This document shows positions 27,080 to 35,488 of a DNA stretch of 64,000 nucleotides, one piece after another. The DNA lies in assembly GCF_000702305.1 (NCBI RefSeq), contig NZ_JNLC01000015.1, positions 296,001 through 360,000 on the forward strand, read 5' to 3'. Made by a program: the position numbers and the translations under genes. Positions within the stretch are counted from its first letter, which is position 1. Every line of letters begins with the position of its first letter. This DNA comes from Allobosea sp. 117 (GTDB lineage Bacteria; Pseudomonadota; Alphaproteobacteria; Rhizobiales; Xanthobacteraceae). The notes beneath the pieces are model-generated. The model had not been told where the DNA came from and did not search any database. It was given only the letters and a program-made list of their open reading frames with translations.

Positions 27080-28675
27080 ATGTCGAAACATGACGTGATT
27101 ATCGTTGGCGCCGGCCATAGCGGGCTGGTCGCGGGTTTCTATCTCGCGCGGGCGGGGTTGAAGGTGCTGATGCTGGAGCGCAGCTATCAGGTCGGCGGCA
27201 CCTGTATCACCGAAGAAGTATTCCCCGGCTACCGTGGCAGCAGCATTGCCAATTCCTGCCACAGCCTCGATCCGCGCATTGCTGGCGATATGGAGCTGGA
27301 AAAGCACGGATTGAGGCTGACCCATCCCACGCTCAACTCGCTGACCCTGTTCTCCAACGGTGATGCGCTGGTCATGTGGCCGGAGCGCGAGCGTCGCCGC
27401 GCCGAGATGGAGCGGCTTGCCGAGCCCGGCGACATGCAGGGCTTCGCCGACGTCATGCAGTTCTACCAGGACGTGGCGCGGAAGATGGGCGTGTCGTTCT
27501 ACGACCCCGCGCCCTCGCTGGAAGAGGTCGCCGCCCGTTTCGTCGAGCCCGCCGATAAGGAAGCCTTCAACCTCGTCATGTTCGGCAGCGTCAGCGACGT
27601 GCTGGACCGTCACCTGAAGTCGCCCTGGCTGAAGTCCTTCTTGGCCGGCACCGCGATGGCGACCAATCTTGTCGGCCCCCGCACGCCGGGCAGCGGCTAC
27701 ATACTGCTGCAGCGACCGCTGCAGGAAGAGTCGATGCGCCGTAGCGGAGTTATCTTCGAGAGCAACGAGCTGATGATGAAGAACGCGTCGCCGATCGGTG
27801 GCGTGGGAGCCGTCACGCAAGCCATGGCCCGGGCCAATGAGAGCCTGGGCGTCGAGATCCGCCTCGAATCCCCGGTGCGCGAGCTTCTCTGCGACAACGG
27901 CAAGGTGAAGGGCGTCGTGCTCGAAAGCGGCGAGGAAATCGAGGCACCGCGAGTACTGGCGAACATCAACCCCAAGACAGTGCTGACAAAACTGGTGCCG
28001 GCGAACCAGCTACCACGCGATGTCGAAGAGCGGGCCAGGAAGCTGACGATGCATGGCTCGTCCTCCAAGGTGCATCTGGCCCTCAAGGGCACGCCGCGCT
28101 TCAACCGCGCCGAGACCGACGAGGAGAACACCCAGTTTCTCGGCACGAATTTCCGCGTGGTGCCCAGCATCGACGTGCTTCAGGAAAGCTACAACGAAGC
28201 CACCATGGGCCGCTGGTCGCCGCACGTGACGATCTCGGGCGTGGTGTCTTCGGCCGCGGATCCGGACATGACCCCGCCCGGCTGCCATTTCATGAGCCTG
28301 AGCGTTCGCGGCACTCCCTACCATTTGGCGCAGGGGACCTGGGACGATCAGCGCGAGGCGCTTGGCAATGCCGTCGTCGAGACGCTCAGCCGGAACATCG
28401 GCAACATCAAGGATATCATCGAAGGCATCAGCGTCTATACGCCCGTCGACCTCGAGCGGAACTACGGCATGGCCGAGGGCAATGGCGCCCATGGCGACAT
28501 CGTGCCGGGGAAGATCTTCGACGCACGGCCGATGCCGGGATGTTCCAACTACACGACCCCAATCGAGGGGCTCTTCATGTGCGGCGTCGGCAACTGGCCC
28601 GGCAACTTCATGAGTGGGCTGACCGGCTACAACGCCAGCCGGCAGATGCTCGGCGAATTTCGCCCGGCACACTAA
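27080..28675 (+). CDS. CrtI/phytoene-desaturase-like FAD oxidoreductase
   Basis: A 531-residue flavoprotein with the dinucleotide motif VGAGHSG at residues 9-15 and LERSYQVGGTC near 33-43, as in the phytoene dehydrogenase superfamily. The C-terminal FAD motif reads GLFMCGVGNWPGNFMSGLTGYNASRQML. ATG 27080 gives the canonical MSKHDVIIVGAG start; the frame extends upstream but without a ribosome-binding site. No carotenoid genes are near, so it is one of the many catabolic relatives. It probably oxidises or isomerises the cyclic or unsaturated substrate of this cluster. Confidence 0.85.
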   Translation: MSKHDVIIVGAGHSGLVAGFYLARAGLKVLMLERSYQVGGTCITEEVFPGYRGSSIANSCHSLDPRIAGDMELEKHGLRLTHPTLNSLTLFSNGDALVMWPERERRRAEMERLAEPGDMQGFADVMQFYQDVARKMGVSFYDPAPSLEEVAARFVEPADKEAFNLVMFGSVSDVLDRHLKSPWLKSFLAGTAMATNLVGPRTPGSGYILLQRPLQEESMRRSGVIFESNELMMKNASPIGGVGAVTQAMARANESLGVEIRLESPVRELLCDNGKVKGVVLESGEEIEAPRVLANINPKTVLTKLVPANQLPRDVEERARKLTMHGSSSKVHLALKGTPRFNRAETDEENTQFLGTNFRVVPSIDVLQESYNEATMGRWSPHVTISGVVSSAADPDMTPPGCHFMSLSVRGTPYHLAQGTWDDQREALGNAVVETLSRNIGNIKDIIEGISVYTPVDLERNYGMAEGNGAHGDIVPGKIFDARPMPGCSNYTTPIEGLFMCGVGNWPGNFMSGLTGYNASRQMLGEFRPAH

Positions 28676-28730
28676 TCGGCCGTCACGCAGGGCTCGATTG
28701 CGCGCGACGAAATAGTCAGAGGAATCAAAC

Positions 28731-29111
28731 ATGTACCACGGAAAAGCCATTCGGAACGGCGAGCCGTCCGGTCTTCGGTCGGCGACCAATACCGGCGATG
28801 TCTGGTCCGACATCCTGCTCAATGCCGGCAACGCGCGGGTGATCAACATCATGTTCCCCCCCGGAGCGCGCACGCACTGGCATACCCATGAAGGCGGGCA
28901 GTTCATCTACACGATTTCCGGCGAGGGCTGGATCCAGGAACGCGGTGGTGAACGCGTCATCCTCAATCCCGGCGATGTCGTTTGGACCGAACCGGGTGTC
29001 GAGCATTGGCACGGCGCCAGCGAAACCGGCCTCGTCACCCAGATCGCTCTGCATTTCGGCAACGTCGATTGGCAGAGCGCCGTGACCGACGAGGAGTACA
29101 GCACCAAGTAA
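28731..29111 (+). CDS. Cupin-domain protein
   Basis: A 126-residue single cupin. Motif 1 is PGARTHWHTHEGGQFIYTISGEG with metal-ligand histidines, and motif 2 PGDVVWTEPGVEHWHGAS. Such small cupins serve as isomerases, dioxygenase relatives or quality-control proteins in degradation operons. It follows the CrtI-like gene by 55 bases and precedes the binding-protein gene by 39. A metal-dependent role in the same pathway is likely. Confidence 0.88.
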   Translation: MYHGKAIRNGEPSGLRSATNTGDVWSDILLNAGNARVINIMFPPGARTHWHTHEGGQFIYTISGEGWIQERGGERVILNPGDVVWTEPGVEHWHGASETGLVTQIALHFGNVDWQSAVTDEEYSTK

Positions 29112-29150
29112 AACCGTGCGAAAGCACCAGCAAGGGAACGGAATAGACCG

Positions 29151-30281
29151 ATGAACGACAAGAAACCTTCTTCTTATCTTTCAATGACGAGGCTCCGTCT
29201 TTGCGGGCTTTCGGTGGCACTGGTGCTCGGCGCAACCCATGGTGCGCCGGCGCAGGATGCAGGCGACATCCGCCGCTTCGCGGGCGAGAGCATCTCCTTT
29301 GCCGGATACTCAAGCGCATTCAACGACAAATGGGCCGCGACCTTCGGGAAGTTCTTCACCGAGCGTACCGGTATAACCATCAACTGGATTCCGTCCAGCC
29401 CGTCCAAGAACATCACCCGCATTCGGGCCTCCGGGGGCACCCCGGATATCGACGTGATGCTGATGGATTCCGCGAACCTCGCGCGCGGCATGCAGGAGGG
29501 CGTCGTCGGCACGGTCGATCCGGCCAAGATTCCCAACATGAAGAAGGTGCCCGAGAGCCTGAAAATCAAATCGGGCATTCCCAGCATGGCGTACCGCTAT
29601 GGCAACTGTTACCGGACCGACAAGTTCGAAGAGCTCAAACTGGGCACGCCCAGCGGCATCGACGTCTGGTCCAATCCAGGTCTGGCGGGGCGTGTGATGT
29701 TCCCCTCGACCACGGCGGCACAATGGCTGATCACAGCCCCGGCCATAGCGAAGTCGGCCGGCGGCGACGACGCCGACGTGTCCGCCACGATCGACAAATT
29801 GTCGTCGAAGGTGAAGGCCTACGGATTCTTCAACTCGTCCGGTGACATGGACGCTGCGATGTCAGCGGGCGACGTGTGGCTGACGGTCGGCAATAACCAG
29901 GGCCGGTGCCTCGCGCTGAAGAAGCAGGGCATCCCGGTCAACTATGCCACCTGGCGCATCAGTGCGAACGGCAAGGACTATTCCGATCTCATCAACCCGG
30001 ACAACCTGGTTCTTGTGGCCAACTCGCCGAAGAAGGAGCTTGTCGAGCTGATGATGAACGAGTTCCTGTCGGATGAAGCCGCCAAGGCCTCGGTTCCGCT
30101 CTTCATGTTCATTGCCGGCACGCCGCCGACTTCTGCCGCGATCGACGTCGTGATGGCCGCCGACCCGTCGGCCGCCGAATGGATCATCAAGGATCCCTCC
30201 CAGCTTTTCCTGCCCGACTACCCGGCCTTCCTCGCGAACCTGCGTGAATGGACCACGCAATGGGCGAGCATCCTTCGCTGA
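29151..30281 (+). CDS. ABC solute-binding protein, polyamine/spermidine-like (PotD type)
   Basis: A 376-residue extracellular solute receptor. An unusually long N-region (about 15 residues) precedes the hydrophobic signal core LCGLSVALVLGATHGAPAQ. The mature part has typical family elements: GTPDIDVMLMDSANLARGMQEG, SGIPSMAYRYGNCYRTDKF and MSAGDVWLTVGNNQGRCLALKKQG. It is paired with PotA-, PotB- and PotC-like proteins encoded directly downstream. The ligand need not be a polyamine; related systems import opines, phosphonates and aromatic amines. Confidence 0.88.
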   Translation: MNDKKPSSYLSMTRLRLCGLSVALVLGATHGAPAQDAGDIRRFAGESISFAGYSSAFNDKWAATFGKFFTERTGITINWIPSSPSKNITRIRASGGTPDIDVMLMDSANLARGMQEGVVGTVDPAKIPNMKKVPESLKIKSGIPSMAYRYGNCYRTDKFEELKLGTPSGIDVWSNPGLAGRVMFPSTTAAQWLITAPAIAKSAGGDDADVSATIDKLSSKVKAYGFFNSSGDMDAAMSAGDVWLTVGNNQGRCLALKKQGIPVNYATWRISANGKDYSDLINPDNLVLVANSPKKELVELMMNEFLSDEAAKASVPLFMFIAGTPPTSAAIDVVMAADPSAAEWIIKDPSQLFLPDYPAFLANLREWTTQWASILR

Positions 30282-30293
30282 CGACGCCGTGAG

Positions 30294-30332
30294 CGGCAAC
30301 GGACGGCCCTTCGACGACGCCGTCCGTTGCCG
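30294..30332 (+). repeat. 14-bp perfect inverted repeat after the PotD-like gene
   Basis: CGGCAACGGACGGC (30294-30307) pairs perfectly with GCCGTCCGTTGCCG (30319-30332) over 11 nt, starting 12 bases after the stop. No T-run follows. It would stabilise the upstream mRNA or attenuate read-through to the ATPase gene, giving excess binding protein. Confidence 0.7.
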
Positions 30333-30417
30333 GCTCCGATCATGAAGACCTGTGAATGCACGCCACCCGAACGTTTTGGCGGCCCTGGCAATAAGCGCAT
30401 CTGACGAGGGCGTGGCA

Positions 30418-31494
30418 ATGAGCAGACTTGAGATCGAGTCCCTGAAGATCGCCTATGGCGGTTGGGTTGCGATCGACGATCTCAACCTGACGATCGAGAA
30501 GGGTGAATTGGTATCCCTGCTCGGGCCTTCGGGGTCCGGGAAAACGTCGCTGCTGCGCGCCATCGGCGGTTATCTGAAGCCGGCAGGCGGGTCGATGCGG
30601 ATCGACGGCAAGGATATCACCGCCATTCCTCCGCAGTTCCGGGACATCGGCATGGTGTTCCAGAACTTCGTGCTTTTCCCGCATCTAAGCACCGTCGAGA
30701 ACGTCGAGTTCGGGCTGCGAACCCGAGGCGTCGCCAAGGCCGAGCGCCGCCGGCGCGCCATCGAGGCGCTCGCGATGGTGCAGATGGACACCTATCTCGA
30801 TCGCTACCCGTTTGAGCTGAGCGGCGGTCAACAGCAGCGTGTGGCACTGGCGCGCGCGATCGTCATCCGTCCGACGCTGCTGCTGCTCGACGAGCCGATG
30901 GGCGCGCTCGACACCAAGCTGCGCGAACGGGCGCAGGAAGAGATCCGGGCGCTGCAGCAGGAATTGCAGCTCACCACGGTTCTCGTCACTCATGATCAGC
31001 GGGAGGCCATGGCGATGTCCGACCGGATCATCGTCATGCGCAGCGGATCAATCATCGATGCCGGCGATCCCTGGCGGCTCTACCACGCACCGAAGACGGC
31101 CTTTACCGCCGAGTTTCTCGGCACCACCAACCTGTTGTCGGTCGAGGTGCTGACGCGCGACGGCAACAGGGCGCGGGTGCGGATGACGCAGACCGGCCAC
31201 GAGTTCGAGGTCGAGGGCAGCCTGTCGGGTGCGAATGCCGGCTATGTGTCGCTGCGTCCGGAAGACATCACCTGCACATCCCGCTCCGAACCGGGCGCGC
31301 TGCCCGCGAAGGTGATGAAGCGCATGTTTTACGGCGTGAACACCCATTTACGGCTGGAAACCCCGGAACTTGGTTCCTTGCTCGCGGTCCAGCACCGACA
31401 CGCGGTGTTTGAGGAAGGCGCCGAACTCTTCGTCAGCTTTCAGCCGCAAGATGCGCGCCTGCTGCCGGCGGATCCGCCGGAGGATCGGCGATGA
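30418..31494 (+). CDS. ABC ATP-binding protein, PotA type
   Basis: A 358-residue ATPase with Walker A GPSGSGKTS near residue 37, signature LSGGQQQRVALARA near 134, Walker B LLLLDEPMGALD and a C-terminal TOBE domain (YVSLRPEDITC). ATG 30418 has GAGGG upstream and starts the conserved MSRLEIESL; an earlier ATG at 30352 lacks a ribosome-binding site. Its stop overlaps the first permease gene (ATGA). Confidence 0.92.
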   Translation: MSRLEIESLKIAYGGWVAIDDLNLTIEKGELVSLLGPSGSGKTSLLRAIGGYLKPAGGSMRIDGKDITAIPPQFRDIGMVFQNFVLFPHLSTVENVEFGLRTRGVAKAERRRRAIEALAMVQMDTYLDRYPFELSGGQQQRVALARAIVIRPTLLLLDEPMGALDTKLRERAQEEIRALQQELQLTTVLVTHDQREAMAMSDRIIVMRSGSIIDAGDPWRLYHAPKTAFTAEFLGTTNLLSVEVLTRDGNRARVRMTQTGHEFEVEGSLSGANAGYVSLRPEDITCTSRSEPGALPAKVMKRMFYGVNTHLRLETPELGSLLAVQHRHAVFEEGAELFVSFQPQDARLLPADPPEDRR

Positions 31495-32351
31495 ACCCGA
31501 CCTCGTCCTCTCTGTTCAAGCTGGGTATCATCCCGCTTGCCCTGTTCTTTGCCGTGTTCTTTGCTTACCCAGTGCTGCATTTCCTCTGGGGCAGCTTGGT
31601 TTCCGATGCGGGCGGTGCTTCCCACCTATCGTTTCGCAACTTCACGGACGCATTGCGCTCTTCCTCCGTTCTCCGGTCGTTGTCGACCACGCTTTTGCTG
31701 AGCGTTTTTACCGGCGTCGTTTCCCTGCTTCTCGGATATCTGCTGGCCTTCCAGGTCGTGCGGCGGAACGCTGTGGTTGGCAAGGTCATCTTCGTGGCGG
31801 CCATTGCCTCGCTGTTCACCAGCACCATCGCCCGTGCGCTGGGCTGGCGCGTGCTGCTGGGGTTCGAGGGGCCGATCAATGATGCGCTGATCGCCATCGG
31901 CCTGATCTCGCACCCGCTGCAGCTCATCAACAATTTCACCGCGGTCGCGATCGGGATGATCCACATCCAGGTCCCGGTGGTGATGGTTGGCCTGATTCCG
32001 GTCATCGAGGCCCTGCCACCGGATTTCGAACGTGCGGCGGTGGGGCTCGGGGCCTCGCGCTGGAAGACCTTTCTGACCGTTCACTTGCCCATGACCTGGA
32101 TGAACGCAGTCCCCGTCGGGCTGATCGCGATCATGGCGACGGCCGCTTATTTTACCACACCGGTCCTGCTCGGCGGCGGGCGTGTGGACGTCATCGCGAT
32201 CCAGATCCAGCAGGCGTCCCAGGTCCTTTTCGATTTCGGCTACGCCGCGGCGCTGTCCGTGATGCTGGTGGCGATGATCAGCGCCGTCGCCGTCGTCATC
32301 CTTCTCCTTACCCAATGGCGCCGCAGTGTGCGAGCGAGGGGTTCGTCATGA
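31491..32351 (+). CDS. ABC permease, PotB type
   Basis: A 286-residue six-helix permease. The EAA loop is FERAAVGLGASRWKTFLTVHLPM. It overlaps both neighbours by four bases (ATGA), so ATPase and both permeases are translationally coupled. It forms the channel with the PotC-like protein for the substrate of this cluster. Confidence 0.92.
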   Translation: MNPTSSSLFKLGIIPLALFFAVFFAYPVLHFLWGSLVSDAGGASHLSFRNFTDALRSSSVLRSLSTTLLLSVFTGVVSLLLGYLLAFQVVRRNAVVGKVIFVAAIASLFTSTIARALGWRVLLGFEGPINDALIAIGLISHPLQLINNFTAVAIGMIHIQVPVVMVGLIPVIEALPPDFERAAVGLGASRWKTFLTVHLPMTWMNAVPVGLIAIMATAAYFTTPVLLGGGRVDVIAIQIQQASQVLFDFGYAAALSVMLVAMISAVAVVILLLTQWRRSVRARGSS

Positions 32352-33175
32352 AGAACGTCATCTCGCGTCTTGTGGATACGGTGCTCTGCGGTGCGATGCA
32401 TGCGCTGACCATGCTGGCCGTGGCCTTTCTGGTGATGCCGCTGCTCGTGGTTGTGATCGTCTCGTTCAACTCGACGACCGTGATCTTTCCGCCGCGGGAC
32501 TGGTCGCTGGTCTCCTACATGCAAATCCCCGAGGTGGCGGTCGACACGTTCCTCCGAAGCCTCGCGCTCGGCATCTGCTGCGCGATCCTGTCGATGTTGC
32601 TTTGCGTGCCGGCAGCGATCGCAATGGTGAAGAGCAACCTGCGCGGCAAGGTGGTCATCGAGGCGGCTCTGCGCAGCCCGCTGCAGTTTCCCGCGATCAT
32701 TCTTGGCGTCGCCATCCTTCAGTACTTCTACTTCTGGCAGGGTGCGCTTGCCGTTCCACTGGTCGGCACCTTCATCGGGCTGTTGATCGCCCACACGATC
32801 TACACTTTCCCCTTCGTCCTTGTTCCGACCATCGCCCGTCTTTCGGCACTCAGCGGCCAGTATGACGAGGCCGCTGCCGGACTTGGTGCCGGATCGCTGA
32901 CGACGCTGACGAGGGTGATCATTCCGCTGATGCGCCCCGGCATCGTCGCCGGGATGTTCATGAGTTTCATCATGTCCTTCGAGGACGTCGCGGTGACGAT
33001 GTTCCTCGCCGGGTCGAAGATGACCACCTTCCCTGTGTATCTGTTCGGCAGCGCCGAGGTCTCGAACACGCCCGGCCTCTATGCCGTGGCCAGCCTCGGC
33101 TCGCTCGCCGCGCTCGCTCTCGTGATGCTGATCGAACGGTTTGTCGGCATCCGGACCGTACTCAGCAGAGGCTGA
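32348..33175 (+). CDS. ABC permease, PotC type
   Basis: A 275-residue permease with six helices and EAA loop DEAAAGLGAGSLTTLTRVIIPL. ATG 32348 overlaps the preceding TGA (ATGA) and gives the normal MKNVISRLVD start; an upstream in-frame Met would extend into the partner gene. A hairpin (GCGGGC 33188-33193 with GCCCGC 33203-33208) lies in the 106-base gap before the amidohydrolase. Confidence 0.92.
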   Translation: MKNVISRLVDTVLCGAMHALTMLAVAFLVMPLLVVVIVSFNSTTVIFPPRDWSLVSYMQIPEVAVDTFLRSLALGICCAILSMLLCVPAAIAMVKSNLRGKVVIEAALRSPLQFPAIILGVAILQYFYFWQGALAVPLVGTFIGLLIAHTIYTFPFVLVPTIARLSALSGQYDEAAAGLGAGSLTTLTRVIIPLMRPGIVAGMFMSFIMSFEDVAVTMFLAGSKMTTFPVYLFGSAEVSNTPGLYAVASLGSLAALALVMLIERFVGIRTVLSRG

Positions 33176-33281
33176 CGCAACTTGCCCGCGGGCACATCGG
33201 GCGCCCGCACATTCATCAATCCAAATCAGGCCACTGCACCGGAGCCGCTCCGGCAGAGTTTGGTCCAAGGAGAACTGACCC

Positions 33282-34949
33282 ATGCGCAACCAAGATATCG
33301 CCGACCTGGACACTGCGAAGGTGGACGGCGTACCGACCGGCAAAATCCTCGTCACGAACGCGATCATCCTGACCATGGATGCGGCCGAAACCACCGCCGG
33401 GTCACTGTTGATCGATGGCGGCAGGATCGTCGCGGTGGACCCCTCCGAGGAGCAGGCAAAGGGAGCCACGATCGTGGACATGGGCGGAAAGACCGTGGTT
33501 CCCGGCCTGATCGACGCGCATACCCATATGGAAATGATTGCCTATGGCTGGAACATCGCCGTCGACGTCAAGCCGCCGCTCGTAAAGTCCATCGACGACA
33601 TGGTCGAGCGCCTCGCCGCGAAGGCGGCGACGTTGCCAGCAGGAAAATGGATCCTCGGCCAAGGAATGCACTATCAGAACCAGCACCTGGCTGAAGGCCG
33701 CTATCCCAACCGCTGGGATCTTGACCGTGCCAGCACCGAGCATCCCGTGGTGGTGCGATTCAGCTTCCACATCAACATCTTCAACTCCAAGGCCCTGGAG
33801 ATTCTCGGCGTCGACGAGAACACGCCGAACGCCGACGGCGGCTATCTCGAGCGCACCGCGGACGGCGTTCCGAACGGCGTGTCCAATGACATGTGGCACG
33901 CGCTGGACGCGCCGGACTGGCCTTATGAGGAGGTCGGCCCCGCCCTGGCCGCCGCACAGGGCAGTTTCCTTGCGAACGGCGTGACGGCGATCACCGAGTT
34001 CACCCTGTTCCGCGGCGGCATCGACGCCTATCTGGAAATGGAGCGGCGCAAGGATCTGAAGATCCGCGTCGCGCTCTTTCCCAAGGTGCCGGATGTCTGC
34101 CAGTTGGAAGATGCACTCTCCGGCCGCATCGGCGAGCGTTTCGCCGAGGCGGACCCGAGCCGGCTGAAGCTTGGCGGGATGAAGATGTTCATCGATGGCG
34201 GGCTCACCTCCCGCGCGGCGGCGATGTACGAGCCCTATTGGGACAGCGATCTGAAGGGCGACCTTTCCTTCGAGCCGGAGGAGTTCTCGGAGATCGTCGC
34301 CAAGCTGCATGGAGCGGGCTATCAGATTTGCGTCCATGCGATCGGCGATCTGGCGCAGGACGTCGTGCTGGATGCCTTTGCTGCACTGCCCGAGCGCAAG
34401 GCAGCAAACGGGGCAGCCCACCGGATCGAGCACGCCGGTAACTGCCTCTGGACGGACGAGCGCGCCAAGCGCTTCGCGGAACTAGGCGTGCTGCCGGTTC
34501 CGCAGCCGCCGTTCATCTACACCACGGCCCCCGGCTATCGTAAGAACCTCGGCCCAGTGCGGGGTGCCGACCTCTTTCCGATGCGCCGGATGGTGATGGA
34601 CCAGAAGTTCGCGATCCCCGGCAACTCGGATGCGATCGGCATTCACCCGAAGCAGCATGTCCCGATGTTCGGCATCTGGGCTATGGTCACGCGCGAGATG
34701 AACAATGGCGAGACGCTCACGGACGGCGAGAACCTCGACGTCATGACCTCGTTGCGGATGTACACCCGCTTTGCCGCGCGCTCGATCGGGCGCGAGCACG
34801 AGATCGGCTCGCTTGAGCCGGGCAAGTTCGCCGACTTCGTCGTGTTCGACGACAATCCGCTCACCGTGCCCGCCGACATGCTCCGCGACATGATGCCCAA
34901 TCAGACCTGGATCGGCGGGGAGCGGGTATTCGCGCGTGACGCGCAATAA
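33282..34949 (+). CDS. Metal-dependent amidohydrolase (family 3, YtcJ-like)
   Basis: A 555-residue hydrolase of the D-aminoacylase/YtcJ type. Metal-ligand motif HxH is in GLIDAHTHMEM near residue 80; further sites are HAIGD (about 350), RIEHAG and GNSDA (about 450). It hydrolyses C-N bonds in amides, lactams or cyclic ureides in known relatives. AAGGAG precedes ATG 33282. As last gene of the IclR-led cluster it probably performs a hydrolytic step on the imported compound or on a product of the CrtI-like oxidoreductase. Confidence 0.88.
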   Translation: MRNQDIADLDTAKVDGVPTGKILVTNAIILTMDAAETTAGSLLIDGGRIVAVDPSEEQAKGATIVDMGGKTVVPGLIDAHTHMEMIAYGWNIAVDVKPPLVKSIDDMVERLAAKAATLPAGKWILGQGMHYQNQHLAEGRYPNRWDLDRASTEHPVVVRFSFHINIFNSKALEILGVDENTPNADGGYLERTADGVPNGVSNDMWHALDAPDWPYEEVGPALAAAQGSFLANGVTAITEFTLFRGGIDAYLEMERRKDLKIRVALFPKVPDVCQLEDALSGRIGERFAEADPSRLKLGGMKMFIDGGLTSRAAAMYEPYWDSDLKGDLSFEPEEFSEIVAKLHGAGYQICVHAIGDLAQDVVLDAFAALPERKAANGAAHRIEHAGNCLWTDERAKRFAELGVLPVPQPPFIYTTAPGYRKNLGPVRGADLFPMRRMVMDQKFAIPGNSDAIGIHPKQHVPMFGIWAMVTREMNNGETLTDGENLDVMTSLRMYTRFAARSIGREHEIGSLEPGKFADFVVFDDNPLTVPADMLRDMMPNQTWIGGERVFARDAQ

Positions 34950-34950
34950 G

Positions 34951-34974
34951 GTCGGCGTTGCGCAGCGAGCCGAC
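34951..34974 (+). terminator. Hairpin after the amidohydrolase gene
   Basis: GTCGGC (34951-34956) pairs with GCCGAC (34969-34974) one base after the stop codon. The following GTGCTTGCTT is only weakly T-rich, so the terminator call is tentative. Confidence 0.4.
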
Positions 34975-35127
34975 GTGCTTGCTTGAAGCCCGTCGGCACG
35001 CTGTCGCCTCATGCTGGCGGCGGCGCTCGCCATGGCTTCTTCGCACGGAACGGTCGTGGCGCGGCTGGGCAGCCGCTCCTGACCCCAGCCGCGAGCGTCG
35101 CGGCGGCGCAGTCCGTACGGCCCCGGC

Positions 35128-35424
35128 GAGGCCGCTGAACTCGCTCGCAAAACAGGTGGCTTCTATATCGACCAGCTCACCTTCGCCGAACGCGCGACGG
35201 ACTGGCGCGGCGGATCGACGGGGACCAGCGTCTACGCCGCACTCAGGTTGGCGGAGGAGATGGCGGCTGCCGGTGAAACCGGGTCGATCGTCTCCATTCT
35301 GTGCGACTCCGGCGAGCGCTATGCCTCGACGCTCTATAATGACGATTGGCTCTCCGAGCGTGATATCGCCATCGCGACACCCATGGCGCAATTGGAGAGT
35401 TTTCTGCACGGGCGAGGAACCCTT
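35128..35424 (+). pseudogene. Cysteine synthase remnant with internal deletion
   Basis: One frame reads EAAELARKTGGFYIDQLTFAERATDWRG and continues without a break into GSTGTSVYAALRLAEEMAAAGETGSIVSILCDSGERYASTLYND. The first part belongs to the middle, the second to the end, of PLP-dependent cysteine synthase family proteins. About 130 residues between them are missing, as is the N-terminal half with the PLP lysine. The junction falls at WRG/GS, where both sides share GG-coding bases, as expected for a short-homology deletion. The rest of 34975-35488 holds no recognisable gene. Confidence 0.75.
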
Positions 35425-35488
35425 CCCCACCAAATGCTCGCCTGCCATGCGGCCCTGCCGGCCGGCGCGATGAAGAGTTATCGAGCTG

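Noticed and set aside
27080-28675. Carotenoid biosynthesis as the role of the CrtI-like gene.
   Set aside because: No crtB, crtE or other carotenoid gene is near. The neighbours are transport and hydrolase genes, which points to catabolism.
30294-30332. 14-bp inverted repeat as an intrinsic terminator.
   Set aside because: No T-run follows and the ATPase and permease genes of the same transporter lie directly downstream, so full termination is unlikely.
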